Origin: Vanrija pseudolonga
Taxonomy: Eukaryota; Basidiomycota; Tremellomycetes; Trichosporonales; Trichosporonaceae
DNA length: 64,000 bases
NCBI RefSeq assembly: GCF_020906515.1
Contig: NC_085849.1
Location: 2,852,001 to 2,916,000 of the forward strand
Direction of reading: 5' to 3'
Part shown: positions 1 through 11,636 of the stretch, piece after piece
Layout of the letters: each line of letters opens with the position of its first letter
Position numbering within the stretch: position 1 is the first letter of the stretch
Translations under genes and position numbers: made by a program
Notes under the pieces: model-generated
What the model was told of the DNA's origin: nothing
The model's database searches: none
Seen by the model: the letters and a program-made list of their open reading frames with translations, nothing else

Positions 1-1095
1 GATGCGCTCACCCTCTGCGGCCTCGGCGGCATCCTTGGCTGTCCAGACGCGCATCTTCTTTCGGGGAAGGCCCCGAAAGTACTTTGCCGCATTGCGGGCC
101 GCCTGCACGCTGGTTGGGCGATGGCTCTCGGGAGGGTCAGAGAAGGAGCGAGCCCGCTTCTTCAAGACAATGGGAGGAGCAGGTGGCGCATGGCAGCCGC
201 CGAGGTGGGAAGCGATTCTCTCCATTCCCTTGCGGGCTTGCGCTCGACGAACCCATTCAGTGTCCTTTCTGCGGCCGTGGTATGGTGGCGAAGGGTGAGA
301 TGAAGTCCCAGAAGTCGAAGCAACGCGGTCGAGGGGCTTGCAAGTCATGAGACCCGACTGGGGCACCGAAAGCGTCGCCATGGAGGAGGTAGATGGCGCC
401 TGGTCCATTCCGACGTCCTGTGTCCGTTGTTCGCGATGCTGTTGTTCGGGTGCCGGACTTGGCTCGTAAATGGTGGGGCAGTTGACGCCACCAACGACGA
501 CAGCGTCGTGCTGGGGGTGCTGCATGGCATGCCGCAGGTGGTCGGCTGATGGCGGTGCAATGGCAGGTGCGCGACTTGCGACCATGGCAGAACCTGCCTG
601 AGGCGCAGCAGGCGACACAAAGGGAGTGTACATGTCTGCGAGGTGTTCGCACTCCACTTCTGGAGTCTCTGCCGCCGATCGCCGACTCTGGGCCTGGGAT
701 GACGACTCGGCGTGTTCTGGTGCCTCGTCGCGGGGTGGTGGAGGAAGCGAAGGACTCGGCGCAAGTTTTGGGCTCGGAGGGCGGCCACCTCCGCTCGTCA
801 GGCCCTCGTTCCAAGGAGCAGTGCTGGAACCAATCTTGGGGCTGGGGTGGGTTGCAGCGCGTGGATCGCGTGGGTTGGGGTCGACACGTTCCAGACGTTC
901 GGGGAGAGGGTGGTGACCATGCGAATGAGCATGACCATGGCTGTGCGAGTGCGAGTGCGCGTGAGCATGCGTGCTGTGAGTGTCCTGCGAGCTGCTTGGA
1001 CGGTGGCCAGCCGTTGGTGGTCGCTGGGGGAGGGTTGGTGCTGAAGACGAGGATGAGGCGCCGCGGTCGGCGTACGAGTTTGGATCAGTCTCCAT
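1..1095 (-). CDS. Hypothetical disordered protein, 5' part (runs off the window)
   Basis: An open frame of 365 codons starts at the ATG on the minus strand (1095-1093) and stays open to base 1, so the 3' end is missing. I do not recognise the family. The N-terminal 30-60 residues hold a Ser run and then a His-rich tract alternating His with Ser, Ala and Gly. The middle is rich in Pro, Ser, Ala and Gln. The last 100 residues are more basic, with Arg/Lys clusters (for example LKKRARSFSD and PRKKMRVW), which could be nuclear-localisation-like. No zinc cluster, homeobox or HMG box is visible. The bias towards disorder plus basic patches suggests a regulatory or DNA-associated protein, but that is inference. 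In sequence this GC-rich a 365-codon open frame could be chance, but its composition looks coding. The region upstream of its ATG is gene-free for 10 kb. Confidence 0.65.
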   Translation of the reverse strand, partial: METDPNSYADRGASSSSSAPTLPQRPPTAGHRPSSSQDTHSTHAHAHSHSHSHGHAHSHGHHPLPERLERVDPNPRDPRAATHPSPKIGSSTAPWNEGLTSGGGRPPSPKLAPSPSLPPPPRDEAPEHAESSSQAQSRRSAAETPEVECEHLADMYTPFVSPAAPQAGSAMVASRAPAIAPPSADHLRHAMQHPQHDAVVVGGVNCPTIYEPSPAPEQQHREQRTQDVGMDQAPSTSSMATLSVPQSGLMTCKPLDRVASTSGTSSHPSPPYHGRRKDTEWVRRAQARKGMERIASHLGGCHAPPAPPIVLKKRARSFSDPPESHRPTSVQAARNAAKYFRGLPRKKMRVWTAKDAAEAAEGERI

Positions 1096-4000
1096 TGTGG
1101 TGATGGGTGGTGGTGGTGGTGGAGGTTAAACGAGAGAGGGGTGAGAGGGCTGATGGCAAGCGACTGTGTGGTGAGAATTAATAGGGGATACCGCGTGTAA
1201 CGAGACGGGAGAGCGAGCGAGGGAGCGAGCGAGCGTGCGTTGATGGAGACGAAGCAATAGTAGGTTGTAAGAGAAGAAGAGAATCGTCAGCGTACGCCTC
1301 GTGGGATGGGGGATGTGCGATGAAGAAGCCAGGGCGTCCTAGGGATGCAAGCAGACACAGAGTGGGAGTGAGAGATCACACCGACAACGGCAAGTGTGAC
1401 GCTCGCTCAAAGGGCAAGGGGGAGGGGGAGGGAGATCGGAGTGCACGGCGCCGGCACGGATAGACTAGGGTTGTAGTCATGTTGCCGCAACGGCGCGCGT
1501 AGGTGAGGAACAGGGAGGAGAGGGGGAGCAGCGTGCACGAGGGCGGTGAGGCAGGAGGAGGAGGAGGCCCCGTGAAAGGGGGTGGCCCCGCGAGAAGACA
1601 ATCGCGCGCGCGCGTGTGTGTGTGGTGGCTGCTGCTGCTGCTGCTGCTGCGGCCGTGTCTGACGGCGGCGGCGGTGGTGGTGGTGGCGGGGCGAGGGGGG
1701 GCGTGTGTGATGCAAGGAAGTCAAATACTCACAGGCCGACTGGTGGCTGAGTGCAAGGGGGCAAGGCGCCGAGCGGAGCGAGCGAGCACAAAGGACAGGC
1801 GAGAGCGTCCAAGCAAGAGGGAGCGTAGAAGAGGGCACCAGGCGCCCAATTGACGACTCCTGGTGCCAGTGCAAGGCTAAGTGTGGCGGCGGGAGGGGGA
1901 GGGGGGGCTGAGCACCGCGGGGCCAGACTACGGTCGGCGCGCTGGCGTTTGTTGCTCGTGCGGGTGGTGGTAGTTGTGGTGGTGTGCGGTGTGCACTGGT
2001 CGTCGCGTAGGGATAGCGAGTGAGCGCGCCTTCGCTGCCAGAGGGGAGACGCAAGACAATAAGGGGGGCGACGGGACGGGCGCGGCGAACAGAGCTGAAT
2101 GCGACAAGGGGGCGTAAGCGCAACGCCGAGGGGGGCGGACGGATAAAACACGGGCAATGATGTTGAAGGGCACAATGTGGACAACGTACCCAATGCAATG
2201 CTAGACACGACAAGTTGTCAAGTCGTCGACGTGGTTAAGGATCGTGGGTGGTGGTGTTGGTGGTAGGTGGGGGTGGGGCGTTTCGATCGGGTCGACCGGA
2301 CGGGGAGGAACCTTGTCGTGAGGGACGGCGCGCGTCAAAAGTGGTGTGTGACAGGCAATGTAGACGATGGGACAGTGCTGTGACGGGGAGTCAAGGTGCG
2401 ATTACCCACGCGACGCTACTCTATGAATGGCACTTGACTCGCGCTGCGTGGCGACGACGGCAGAGGCAGAGGCGTTGGTGGCAGGAACGGTGACCGTGGT
2501 GGTGGTGGGTGTCAAGCCTCTCGGGTCTGTGTCGGGGTCGTGAGTCGCGAGATATCCAGGAACCGGGCAGCTGAATAGTGTAAGTGGGATTAAGGATGAG
2601 CGAGGGGAGAGAGGGGGAGGATGAAGAGGAGGAGGACCTTGCGGTGGTGGCTGGGGGGGGAGGAGGGGTTGTGGCGGGTGGGGCTGCGGAGGCGGCGGAG
2701 GCGGCGGCGTCGGAGGCGGAGGCTGCAGGCTGGGCGATTGCCTCGACGCGACATGAAGGGGGGAGGGGGAGGGGTGAGGAGGGGATGGAGAATCGAGGAG
2801 ACGAGGGGGGGATAAGGATACAGTTTCGGCTCGTGAGACACGAGGGCTGCTGTGGATGTTGTGGGTGGGGTGTGTGTGGGTGGTGTGGGTGTGTGTGTGT
2901 GGGTGTGAGAGGGGGCACGCATATGACAGGGGAAGGGTGCAAGTCGGCAGGCTACATGGCGGGACTGAGCGGCAAAGTCAAGCAGTCCGATCTGCCGTTA
3001 CCGTTTGTCGCAAGCCCATGGACGCATGTAAAGAGAGACATACGGCAGACGTGCCAGTCAAGACACGGCCGGCAAGGCATGTTCAGGTCCAAGGGCGAGG
3101 GAAAGGGGGGGGGGGGGGGCAAGGTGGGTAGATTGGTAGTGGCAGCAGCAGCCAGTGGTGGCCAGCCAGGAGCCATCATGCCGTTGACCCCTGCCCCTCT
3201 CGGCCCCGTGCCGAACCCAACAACCTTATGGCACCGCAATAGAGTAATAGACAAGCTCACTTACCCACAAGGAACAGAACCCAGATTTCAACAATACAGC
3301 GAGCCAGCGAGCGACAGGTACGAGGGGGAGCCGTTTCGTACAGTGGGCAACGGCGACCACGCAACGCGCGCGCGTATGGCAAAAGGGCGGGGCGGCGGGC
3401 GGGCGAAGGCTACAGCCGAGGCGTCGTGTGTGTGGTGGTCGCAGGCAGTGTGGTGCTGCTGCTGCTGGTGGTGGTTACGACGTCGACGTCGTCGTCGTCG
3501 ATTCTTGTGCCGAAATGCGAGCGGGCGGGCGGGCACACTGACGGTACAGCCGACTGTGATCAAAAAACCAGGGGAGAGAGTTTAGGTCAGTTACGGGTCG
3601 AGACGGACGACGACGAAATGTGGTGGGAGACAAGATCGGCACATGCAAGCAGGCAGGCGGCGAGGGAGACAACAAGGGGAACAGTGGGTGTGTCACTTTG
3701 TCACTGTGACGGGGGGAGCGAGGAGCGAGGAGCACACCGACGGCAACGTCGTCGACGACAGCAAGGATACGCTTCACGACAACGACACGACGACGCAACA
3801 CGACGCAGTGGGGCACGAAGACGCAAAGGGGGAAGAAAACGAGGGATCGACATGCGAGCTTGGCACGCACTCGTCCACGACCCTCGCCTCGCCTCGGCCT
3901 CGTTGCTTGCGTCGTGCATGTTACACGCGCACGCGTCTAAACCAAAAAGGTGACAACGCGACTGGACGATGCCGACATGCATGCAAGCCAACCCCATTCA

Positions 4001-7000
4001 AAGTTGTAGCACGCGCGCGGGCCAGGCCGTGTTCCACTCGGGGCGGTGGCCCATGCAACAACTGTTCTTGGCTTGCCCCGCGCCCCGCATGCAAAACATG
4101 GCGACGGCGGCGACTGGGCAGCACATTCAAGGCGGCGGCGCCAGCGGCGTCGGTGCAGAGCCGGCGGGCGGCCGTTATGAACGCCACCGGTACATGGGAG
4201 GGAGAGGTAAGGGGAGACACAAGTCAAAGTGGAGCTTGGAGAGACGCAAAGCAGGATCGGAGGCGCCGGCGACGGGCGAGCGACGACGGTGACGACTTGC
4301 AGTCACTCTACATTAGAGTCACGAGCTAGCTAGGCTCGATGAGACGAATGCAGGCAGGCAGGCAGGCATGCAAGGCACTCCATTTTGTCGTCGTGGTCTC
4401 GTTGTGTCTCTGGCTCTCACTCCGACTTGTCATGGATGTCTCTGGCTTGTGTCTCTCGGCACTCAGCCGAATTGGGCCACAGCCGCGCGGGACGAGAGTG
4501 GAGAGGAGACGACACACATCGACCAACATGGTGCAATTTAAAGCGTCAACAGGACAAGGGTGCCCTGATACGCCATTTACGGCCACCAAACCAAGTCAGG
4601 CCAGCCAGCCAGCCATGCCAGCCAGGGGTCACCACCCAGACGCCTGCCCACAACCAGGCATGCTGCCAGTCACCGACAAGTCGTCGGGACCACCGTCGCC
4701 GTCGTCTTGCTTGCCATCTGTCGGCCCTTCTGCAGCATGCATGCCTATGCACACATGCGCACAGACCGAGCGCTCATCCTCGCCCGTGCCCCCAAACACA
4801 AACAACAACACGGCGCGCGCAGACACGGGAAGCCGACTTACTCGGAGAAGGAGGAGAAGGGGAGAGAAGGTCGCGGGTGGTGGTTCTAGTGTCGAGCGCG
4901 CAGTGCTGTAGGCGGGGTCGGCGACGAGGACGAGGAGATGGCCGGTGAGGATGAGAGGGCGGAGAGAAGAAGAGGGAAAGAGGAGGGGGGATGATGGCGA
5001 GTGAGGGGGGGCGAGTGAGTGTTCGACGATTGCCGTGTGTCGATGACCCGAAGAGTGAAAGGGTGACGCTGATAATAATAATAAAGAGGAGCAAACGCAA
5101 GGACGATCACAGATCTCGCTCAATGGCTCAATGCTGCTAGCGCGCAAATGTGTATATACTTCAGGCGCCAACTACGGCAGCGGCAGCAGCAGCGGCGGAC
5201 GAGGACGAGAGCGAGGACGAGGCGGCAGCGGCGGAGGCGGCGGCGGTCAGTTCAGTTCAGGCAGGCAGGTCAAGGTCAGGTCGGGGTGGTGCGGTGGGTT
5301 GGTGGGTGGGGTGGGGTGAGTCAGGTATGCATGCGCCCAGGCAGGGGGAGTACATCATCTCGACCGTGACCATGTGTACGCGTGAGCAAGGCATGCAGGC
5401 AGAGCGAGCTATGGCGGCGGCAGTGGCCGGTGTGTGGCGAGCGAGCGGTCCCATGTCTCTGGTGCACTTAGACTTGCTTGGATAACGATCGCGGGGCGCT
5501 GTCGGTCGTAGGCGGCGGCTCGTGCTGCTGCGGCTACTCGTCCTGGCGTCCTGCTCGGAGATCGGGAGGCGCTCGCCTGGCGTTGGACCCATCGCATCAT
5601 GCACAGGGTTGCGGTTGGTACTTGCAAGGGTATCTGCCTGACCCCCCCACACCCCGACCCGGATGGATTGACCCTTGGCTGCTCGCGCGGTCGCGCGGGA
5701 GGCGGCGTAGGCGGTACCCGTCCCTCGTCCCGCCATAGTGCATACTTTAGTTTGGCTCGATGAATCGGTTTTTTTTTTTCCTTGTCAGCAGCAGCGCAAC
5801 CTACAGTCTCGTACTGCGCGTACCCGTACCTCGGGCCTTGTGCAGCCGCCCGCTGGCTTGGCCGGCTGGGCTGGCCTGCAAAGCAAAACTGTGGAATGAA
5901 GCGAGCGCGACTATTGTACTTGCATCACGCCGCGCCGCCGGTGAGACAGCCGTCACTCGCTGCCCGTCTCTGTCCCTGCCGCCGCTTGCTGCCATCATTG
6001 TTGGCGTGACACTGCCCCAGCCAGTGGGCGGCGCGCAGACTCAAGCTTGACACAATACACACCTTGCTGCGTGTGTGCGTGCGTGCGCCGTCGAGGCAGA
6101 CAAGTACCACCACTACCACCTATTCAGACACAGACCCTAGCTGCGATGGTTGAGTTGAGTCGCACCACAGGCCCACCTGCGCCTGCGCCTCTTTGCTATG
6201 CACTGGCTTGTCGTTGCTGCTGCTGCCGTCTAACCCCCGCGCACGACAACGACCCCAAAGCCACCACCTTGGGTCGTCGGTGACCGTTTGTCATTCTCGG
6301 CCTCCTGGCCATCCAGCCTGCCTGCCAGCCATACTCGGCAGCCCCTGAGGCCAGTTCCTTTTCGACTATTAACACGAACGACGAAAAAGGAGCCCATCTT
6401 GCTCGCGAACCGAAAACAAGTCCCCGAGGGCCAACGAGCAGAGCAGCAGAAGGGTGGCGGAGGAGGCGGCTGGGAGTCGTAGCCTCGTCACACACCCTCA
6501 CCCTCAATCAAACCTCACCCACAACCCCACCGGCGTCCCATCCGACCACCACCCCCACCCGCCACCAACTTTTGGTCCCAAGACAGGTGTGCGCGCGTCA
6601 CTGCCGGCACGCCGGAGCGTGCCTCGGCCGGGGGCCTGAACCAGGCAGAGCCGTAGCGTGTGTAATATTTTAAACGGGTGCGTCGCGACACTGACGTACA
6701 TCGGGGTGGCCGTGCGTGGTGGACATTGAAATGACTGAAGTGTGAAGCCACTGCCTGCCCCATCTGGCGTTGACGGCCTTTCCAACGGGCGAGCAGGAGG
6801 CGTCGCCCAGCCCACCTCACCAGGACAGGACACCAGGACACCAGGTCCACTGCGACGCCATCCATGGACCACTTGGTGGCATGCGTACATGCACTACATG
6901 CACAGCTGTTTACTGGGTCTGTCTCGCAACCACCCCTTCGCACTATGCACCCCTTGTGGGCTTGGCGACATTGCACCCAAAGCATAAGGCAAAATCGAAA

Positions 7001-10000
7001 TCTTGTTGTAGAGGGCTGGCTGGCTCGCAACACCAAGATGGGCATGCATTCTTTGCTGCCTGGTGGCTGCTGCTGCTGCCCTCACTGCTGAACTGAGCGT
7101 TATTCGCCGCCGAGCGCGCACCCCTTCGCGCCCGTAAAGGAATCGGTGAGTCACAGGTCGTGGCCCGTCCTGCAGGAATGCTGCAACTGTGCTGCGTCAA
7201 GATTACGACTGCATCTTAGTTGGCTTTTTTATGCGGGTTTACTCTGCTGTTTCTGCCTTTGTGCGCTGCTGCTACTGCCGCTGCCGAGGCGCGCGCTTGA
7301 CCATTCGCGGCGTCCATTGACCGCCTTCAAGCGCTCAACCTTAATGGGCCCTGGATCGGCTCGCGCCACCGAGCCGTAAACCCGTGTGGTCCGACGAGTC
7401 CAGCAGCCCTTGATCGCGGCGGCGGCGGCGCACGCTCGCTCGCTCTTCACCTTTGTCCATCGGCTCGGCTGCTGTTCGTTGGAGGAGCAATACCGACTGA
7501 CGACTGGCGAGACACGCCCGGCCCCGCGCGGGCTTTGGCACTCGCGCACTCGCGCACCGCCGAGAAAACGCCCACGTACGTACATTGCGTGAGTCGCCGC
7601 CCGCGCCGCCGCCACCACCGCCACCGGTCATAACCCTCTCGACGACGACGACGCCGCCACCGCCGCCGCCTATATGCCGCCAGAACGAAGAATGCACCCA
7701 CGCGTGTCCATCTTCTTCATTACGAGTAATAAAGCGGACTACTTGGCACAATGGCACCGAAAAAAAAATGACATCCCTCCCCTCTGTGCCGCCGCCACCC
7801 ATGGTCCCTTTGTGCTCGCTCGTTGTGGCGTCAGTGTCGAGATGCCACCGCTGCCGGCACACTTTGTGTCTCCTATTTAATGCATTTCAACCCTTTGCGG
7901 GTCACATTGCAGCAACGAGCGAGCGCCGCTACGAGCACCACCCCGAACACTGGTGCAGTCCGACCCCCGACCCCACTTCTCAGACCCCGACGTCATGCTC
8001 GTGATTCACCACACTTCACTTTCCACTCCCCTAATGAATGCGATCGCGGAAATCAAAAGCCTATTCAGTGACAGCATATCCCACTAGCTCCAACACGGAC
8101 CAAGGGAGTCCGCAATCAACGGGTGGACAAGATTGCAGTATGCTAACAAGCTCATCTAAACCCCACCATCTTGAACGGCAAGGAAAAGGCATAACTCCCA
8201 CTATCCCACTCTCCCATTCACAGTCTTACCATTCCGACGAACGCACACACTGCCGCGGCCGTCGTGTGCGTCAGCCAGTCAGACCATCCATCCCTGGCTG
8301 GTCAACTTGTTGTCGTACATGCGAGCCACCAATGCACCGACTTGCAACCCACCCCGCACCGCGGCATGCCACTCACTCCCTCCATCAGCCGTGTCTTTCG
8401 TGCTCACGTCACGAACGGACACTACAAGTGCCGTGAATAGCCCGTTTGGCATGCACAATATCGCGACTTGCACCGCCCTTTCTTTCGTCATGCCTTGATG
8501 CAGCAGCTCATGCAGCCAGCTTGCACTTGGCCGTGCGTGCCATGCCGACATGCGGGCCAAGAGACGCACGCCAGGCCGGGGCTTTTTGCGTGCTCTCCCG
8601 TGCCTAGCCGATCTACATTTTCACGCGTGCACAGTCTAGCAGGTGGCCTGCTGACTGACAATGCACCACGACGCGAGCGCGCCTGCCCGTCGTCGACACG
8701 TCTGACGGCACATTGCAGCACGACGCCGTCAACGTCAACGTCGGCGGCGGCGGCGCGCGAAGCGCGGGGCGCGGCGGCGGAGAAGCGGACAGATAAACGG
8801 ACAGACACGGTTGCGTGGAATCGGGCCAGCGGGCGCGCGAGCGGGAAGCGGGATGAGGCCAAAAGGTTGAACAGGCACTTGTGCAACAAGACACAACAAA
8901 GCAAGGACGCGCGCGCGCGCGCTCGCGCACTGAAAGCGGCCATTGCGGCTATTGCTGTTATTGTTGCGAGTTGCATCCATACCCACCTCCCCAACCGGCG
9001 GTCTGTCGACCCCCGACGCCAGCCAGCTGGACTGCACGCTTGGTGCCGGTTCCGTTGACCTTGCAAAGTACTTTGGTAGTCGTCAGCTTGTGTTGGAACC
9101 TATTTTGCCCTGGCCCATGAGGCAGGCCAACTTGGCCAACTTGGCGCAGCTAGCAGCCGCCTGCAGCTGCGAGGAACGGGGAACAGTGAAGGGATTCACC
9201 CAGGCACCAATGTTGTCACGACATTACATAAACCCCAGCGTTTGTTTACGTTGTTTCGGTTTACGGGGTAACAGGGGTGCTGGCTCGCTGGCATGCTGGA
9301 TTAGGGACGCCGTGTTTAAGGCCTAACCGCTGCTGTAATTGCTCATTTGTCCTGACAGCAGCGGGCGGGGTGTGGGGAGGGGAGGGGAGGGGGCAAGGCA
9401 GGCGGCGCGTCGACCGGATGGATGGGAGCGAGCGAGGGTCGGTGGGCGCGTCTACTGCGCACCATGGCCGAGTCGTACACCTCCCATCTTGACAGACAGA
9501 TGACACACGTCACGGCGGTCTCACTCTGGCTCGGGCCGGGACGAACGTTACAACATGGCAAGGTACGCGCCTGTCCGCAGAGTGTGCAGGCATCGCCGCT
9601 CCTCGTCGCCGTCAAGTTGCTTGGCAGCAGCAGCAGCAGCAACTTGCCGTCAACGTCAACAGCGGGCAGCACGCGGTGGCATGGTCGTACGTACCTGTCC
9701 CGAGTGGTCGAGACTCTGCAGCAGCGTCGACACCTCACGCGTCGACAGCCAGCAACTCAGTCGTGCTGTGCTTGTGCTCGTCGCGCGCGTAGTGTTCGCA
9801 GCTGTGGCGGCTACTATGCCAGCAGCTAACTGACTACTCGCTTCCACATTCACCTTGCCGTGTCAGGTCCCAATCAAAAGCGCGCCTTCACAACAACCAG
9901 CCAGCGAACGAGGCGAGCCAACGAGATCAAGGCACGCCCGGATGCCGACGACCACGACGACGACGCCAAGCATTACCGAGCGTTACATGTCACTCTCTCT

Positions 10001-11636
10001 CTCTGACTTCTGTCGCCGGCGACTTACTCGAGCGATGACGCCCGCCCACCCACGGCCCACCTGCACTTCCAATGGAGCAGCAGTATGCTAACTGGCCGGC
10101 ATGGCGTCGTCGTCGTACACCACTCACACACGCGACCCTGGTTACAGTCCACTGCCGAATGTCAGCACCGGACAGACATGGAGCAGGAGCATCAAGGTGT
10201 CACCAGTCACGCCGCTGCCGCCCTCTTTCTGCATCTGCACGCGCAGGCTGGCACGTGCCCTGGCGTATGTGCGGACGAGGACGACTCACCCGAGCGCCCG
10301 CCACACATGACAGAAGCCGGCCTCCGGGACGGGCCTGGCGGAGAGTTGTGAGACGCGGAGAGGAGACGAGGCGGTGCTGGGCAGCAGCGGCGGAGACGGC
10401 TCGCCAGCCTCGAACACGAGGGGCCGGTGGGCCGGGTGGGGAGTGAGTGAGTGACTGTCTCCGCCGTCTCCTCGCGAAGGGGCAAGATGTTTCAGGAACC
10501 GCAATGTGATCGCGCCCGCCGGATTCTAGAATACTGCTGCAGTGTGGTGGTGTGGCAGGCGGCATGCACGGCGACTGCGTGGGATGTGGCGCGAGATCCG
10601 GCACACGAGCTTGCTTGCCCTGCCTGCGCCGAGGCGATCGTGGGGCATAAGGTTAGATTAGAGCGAGGCGAAACGGGGCGTCCTGGCGTGAGCGTCGAGT
10701 GGCACGGCGTGGCATCGCCCACGCCGCCCAGCTGCACCTTGTGTCTCGCTCAAGCACCACCCCGCCCCCCCAAGACATCACTCACCTCGTGTGCGCGTGC
10801 ATGTGCCTGCCTCTGTGGCAGTGTCGGTGTGGCGACGCAGCGTTTCAGTGGGGCGATCTCGCGGGCTGGCTGGCTGGCGGCGACTGCTCCAGAACCGTGG
10901 CGGCGATCGACCTGCCGGGCTTTGCTTTCCAGACGCCGTACAAGATGAGATGCTAGTGCCGGGGACAGACAGTGTCGCTGCGTGTGGGGCTGGGTTGGGT
11001 TGGGTGCCCCGATGCTGCGCCGTGGGCGGAGCGGTGCGTTAGGCCAGTGAGGAGTCGAGCAGAGCAGACACGCACTACATATGCCACCAGCGAGGCAACG
11101 AGCTTGGGGCGCAGCTGCAGCTGGCCATGCCGCCGTGTGAAACGAGCAATGTCAGCCTGCATACATATGCCCACGAGAATCCGTCTATATGGTCGCAAGG
11201 AGGAGCGAAAGACGTTGGCAGGGGCGCTGGGCGACAACATGGGTATGCGTAGACGAACTACCTGTGCTCGTTCTGCCACTTTCTCCTCCTTATGGGCCCA
11301 AGATGACCGTTATCGCTCCAGTTCTTTCCTCCTGCATACCAATCTCTTCGCCGCAGCGACTTGTTAATCCTCCCGTGCCTTCAGTCCCTGTTGGATGCTG
11401 CTCGCTGCCGGCCAGCACCGGAACTGATATGAAGTCCTTCCATACCGCCGCCACACTCGAATGCCACAGAGACATCCCTATCCGCTGCCCCCTTGACATC
11501 CTCCTTAGCCATCAGTAGACAAGCGGCTGCGTGCGCTCGAACCCCTCGTCACGATACACCCGCAGCCCACTCGTCAGATTGATCATACCAAGATACATTC
11601 CTTCTGACACAACGCTACAGCCACAACAACCGCGGC
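1096..11636. other. 10.5-kb stretch without a recognisable gene
   Basis: No frame here has the composition of the neighbouring proteins, and no domain motif was found in any frame. Open frames are short and rich in Arg, Pro, Ser, His and Cys, as expected from GC-rich non-coding DNA. The stretch holds many simple repeats: (GCT)n near 1628-1651, a run of 15 G at 3105-3119, CAGG/CCAG tetranucleotide runs near 3650, 4350, 4600 and 5260, and a T run near 5769. By eye the plus strand is mostly G/purine-rich from about 1.1 to 5.4 kb and mostly C/pyrimidine-rich from about 5.6 to 9 kb, with local exceptions (for example G-rich near 9.36 kb). The left half could be a long leader or promoter of the minus-strand gene ending at 1095. 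A non-coding RNA is possible but not shown. Confidence 0.6.

Noticed and set aside
11520-11636. Forty-codon open stretch on the minus strand just downstream of the synthetase stop
   Set aside because: Looks protein-like over a short span but has no ATG-led gene or motif; taken as 3' flank.
1096-11636. Centromere, mobile element or integrated element in the gene desert
   Set aside because: No terminal repeats, no reverse transcriptase, transposase or integrase motifs, and no A/T-rich core were seen; a repeat search would be needed to revisit this.
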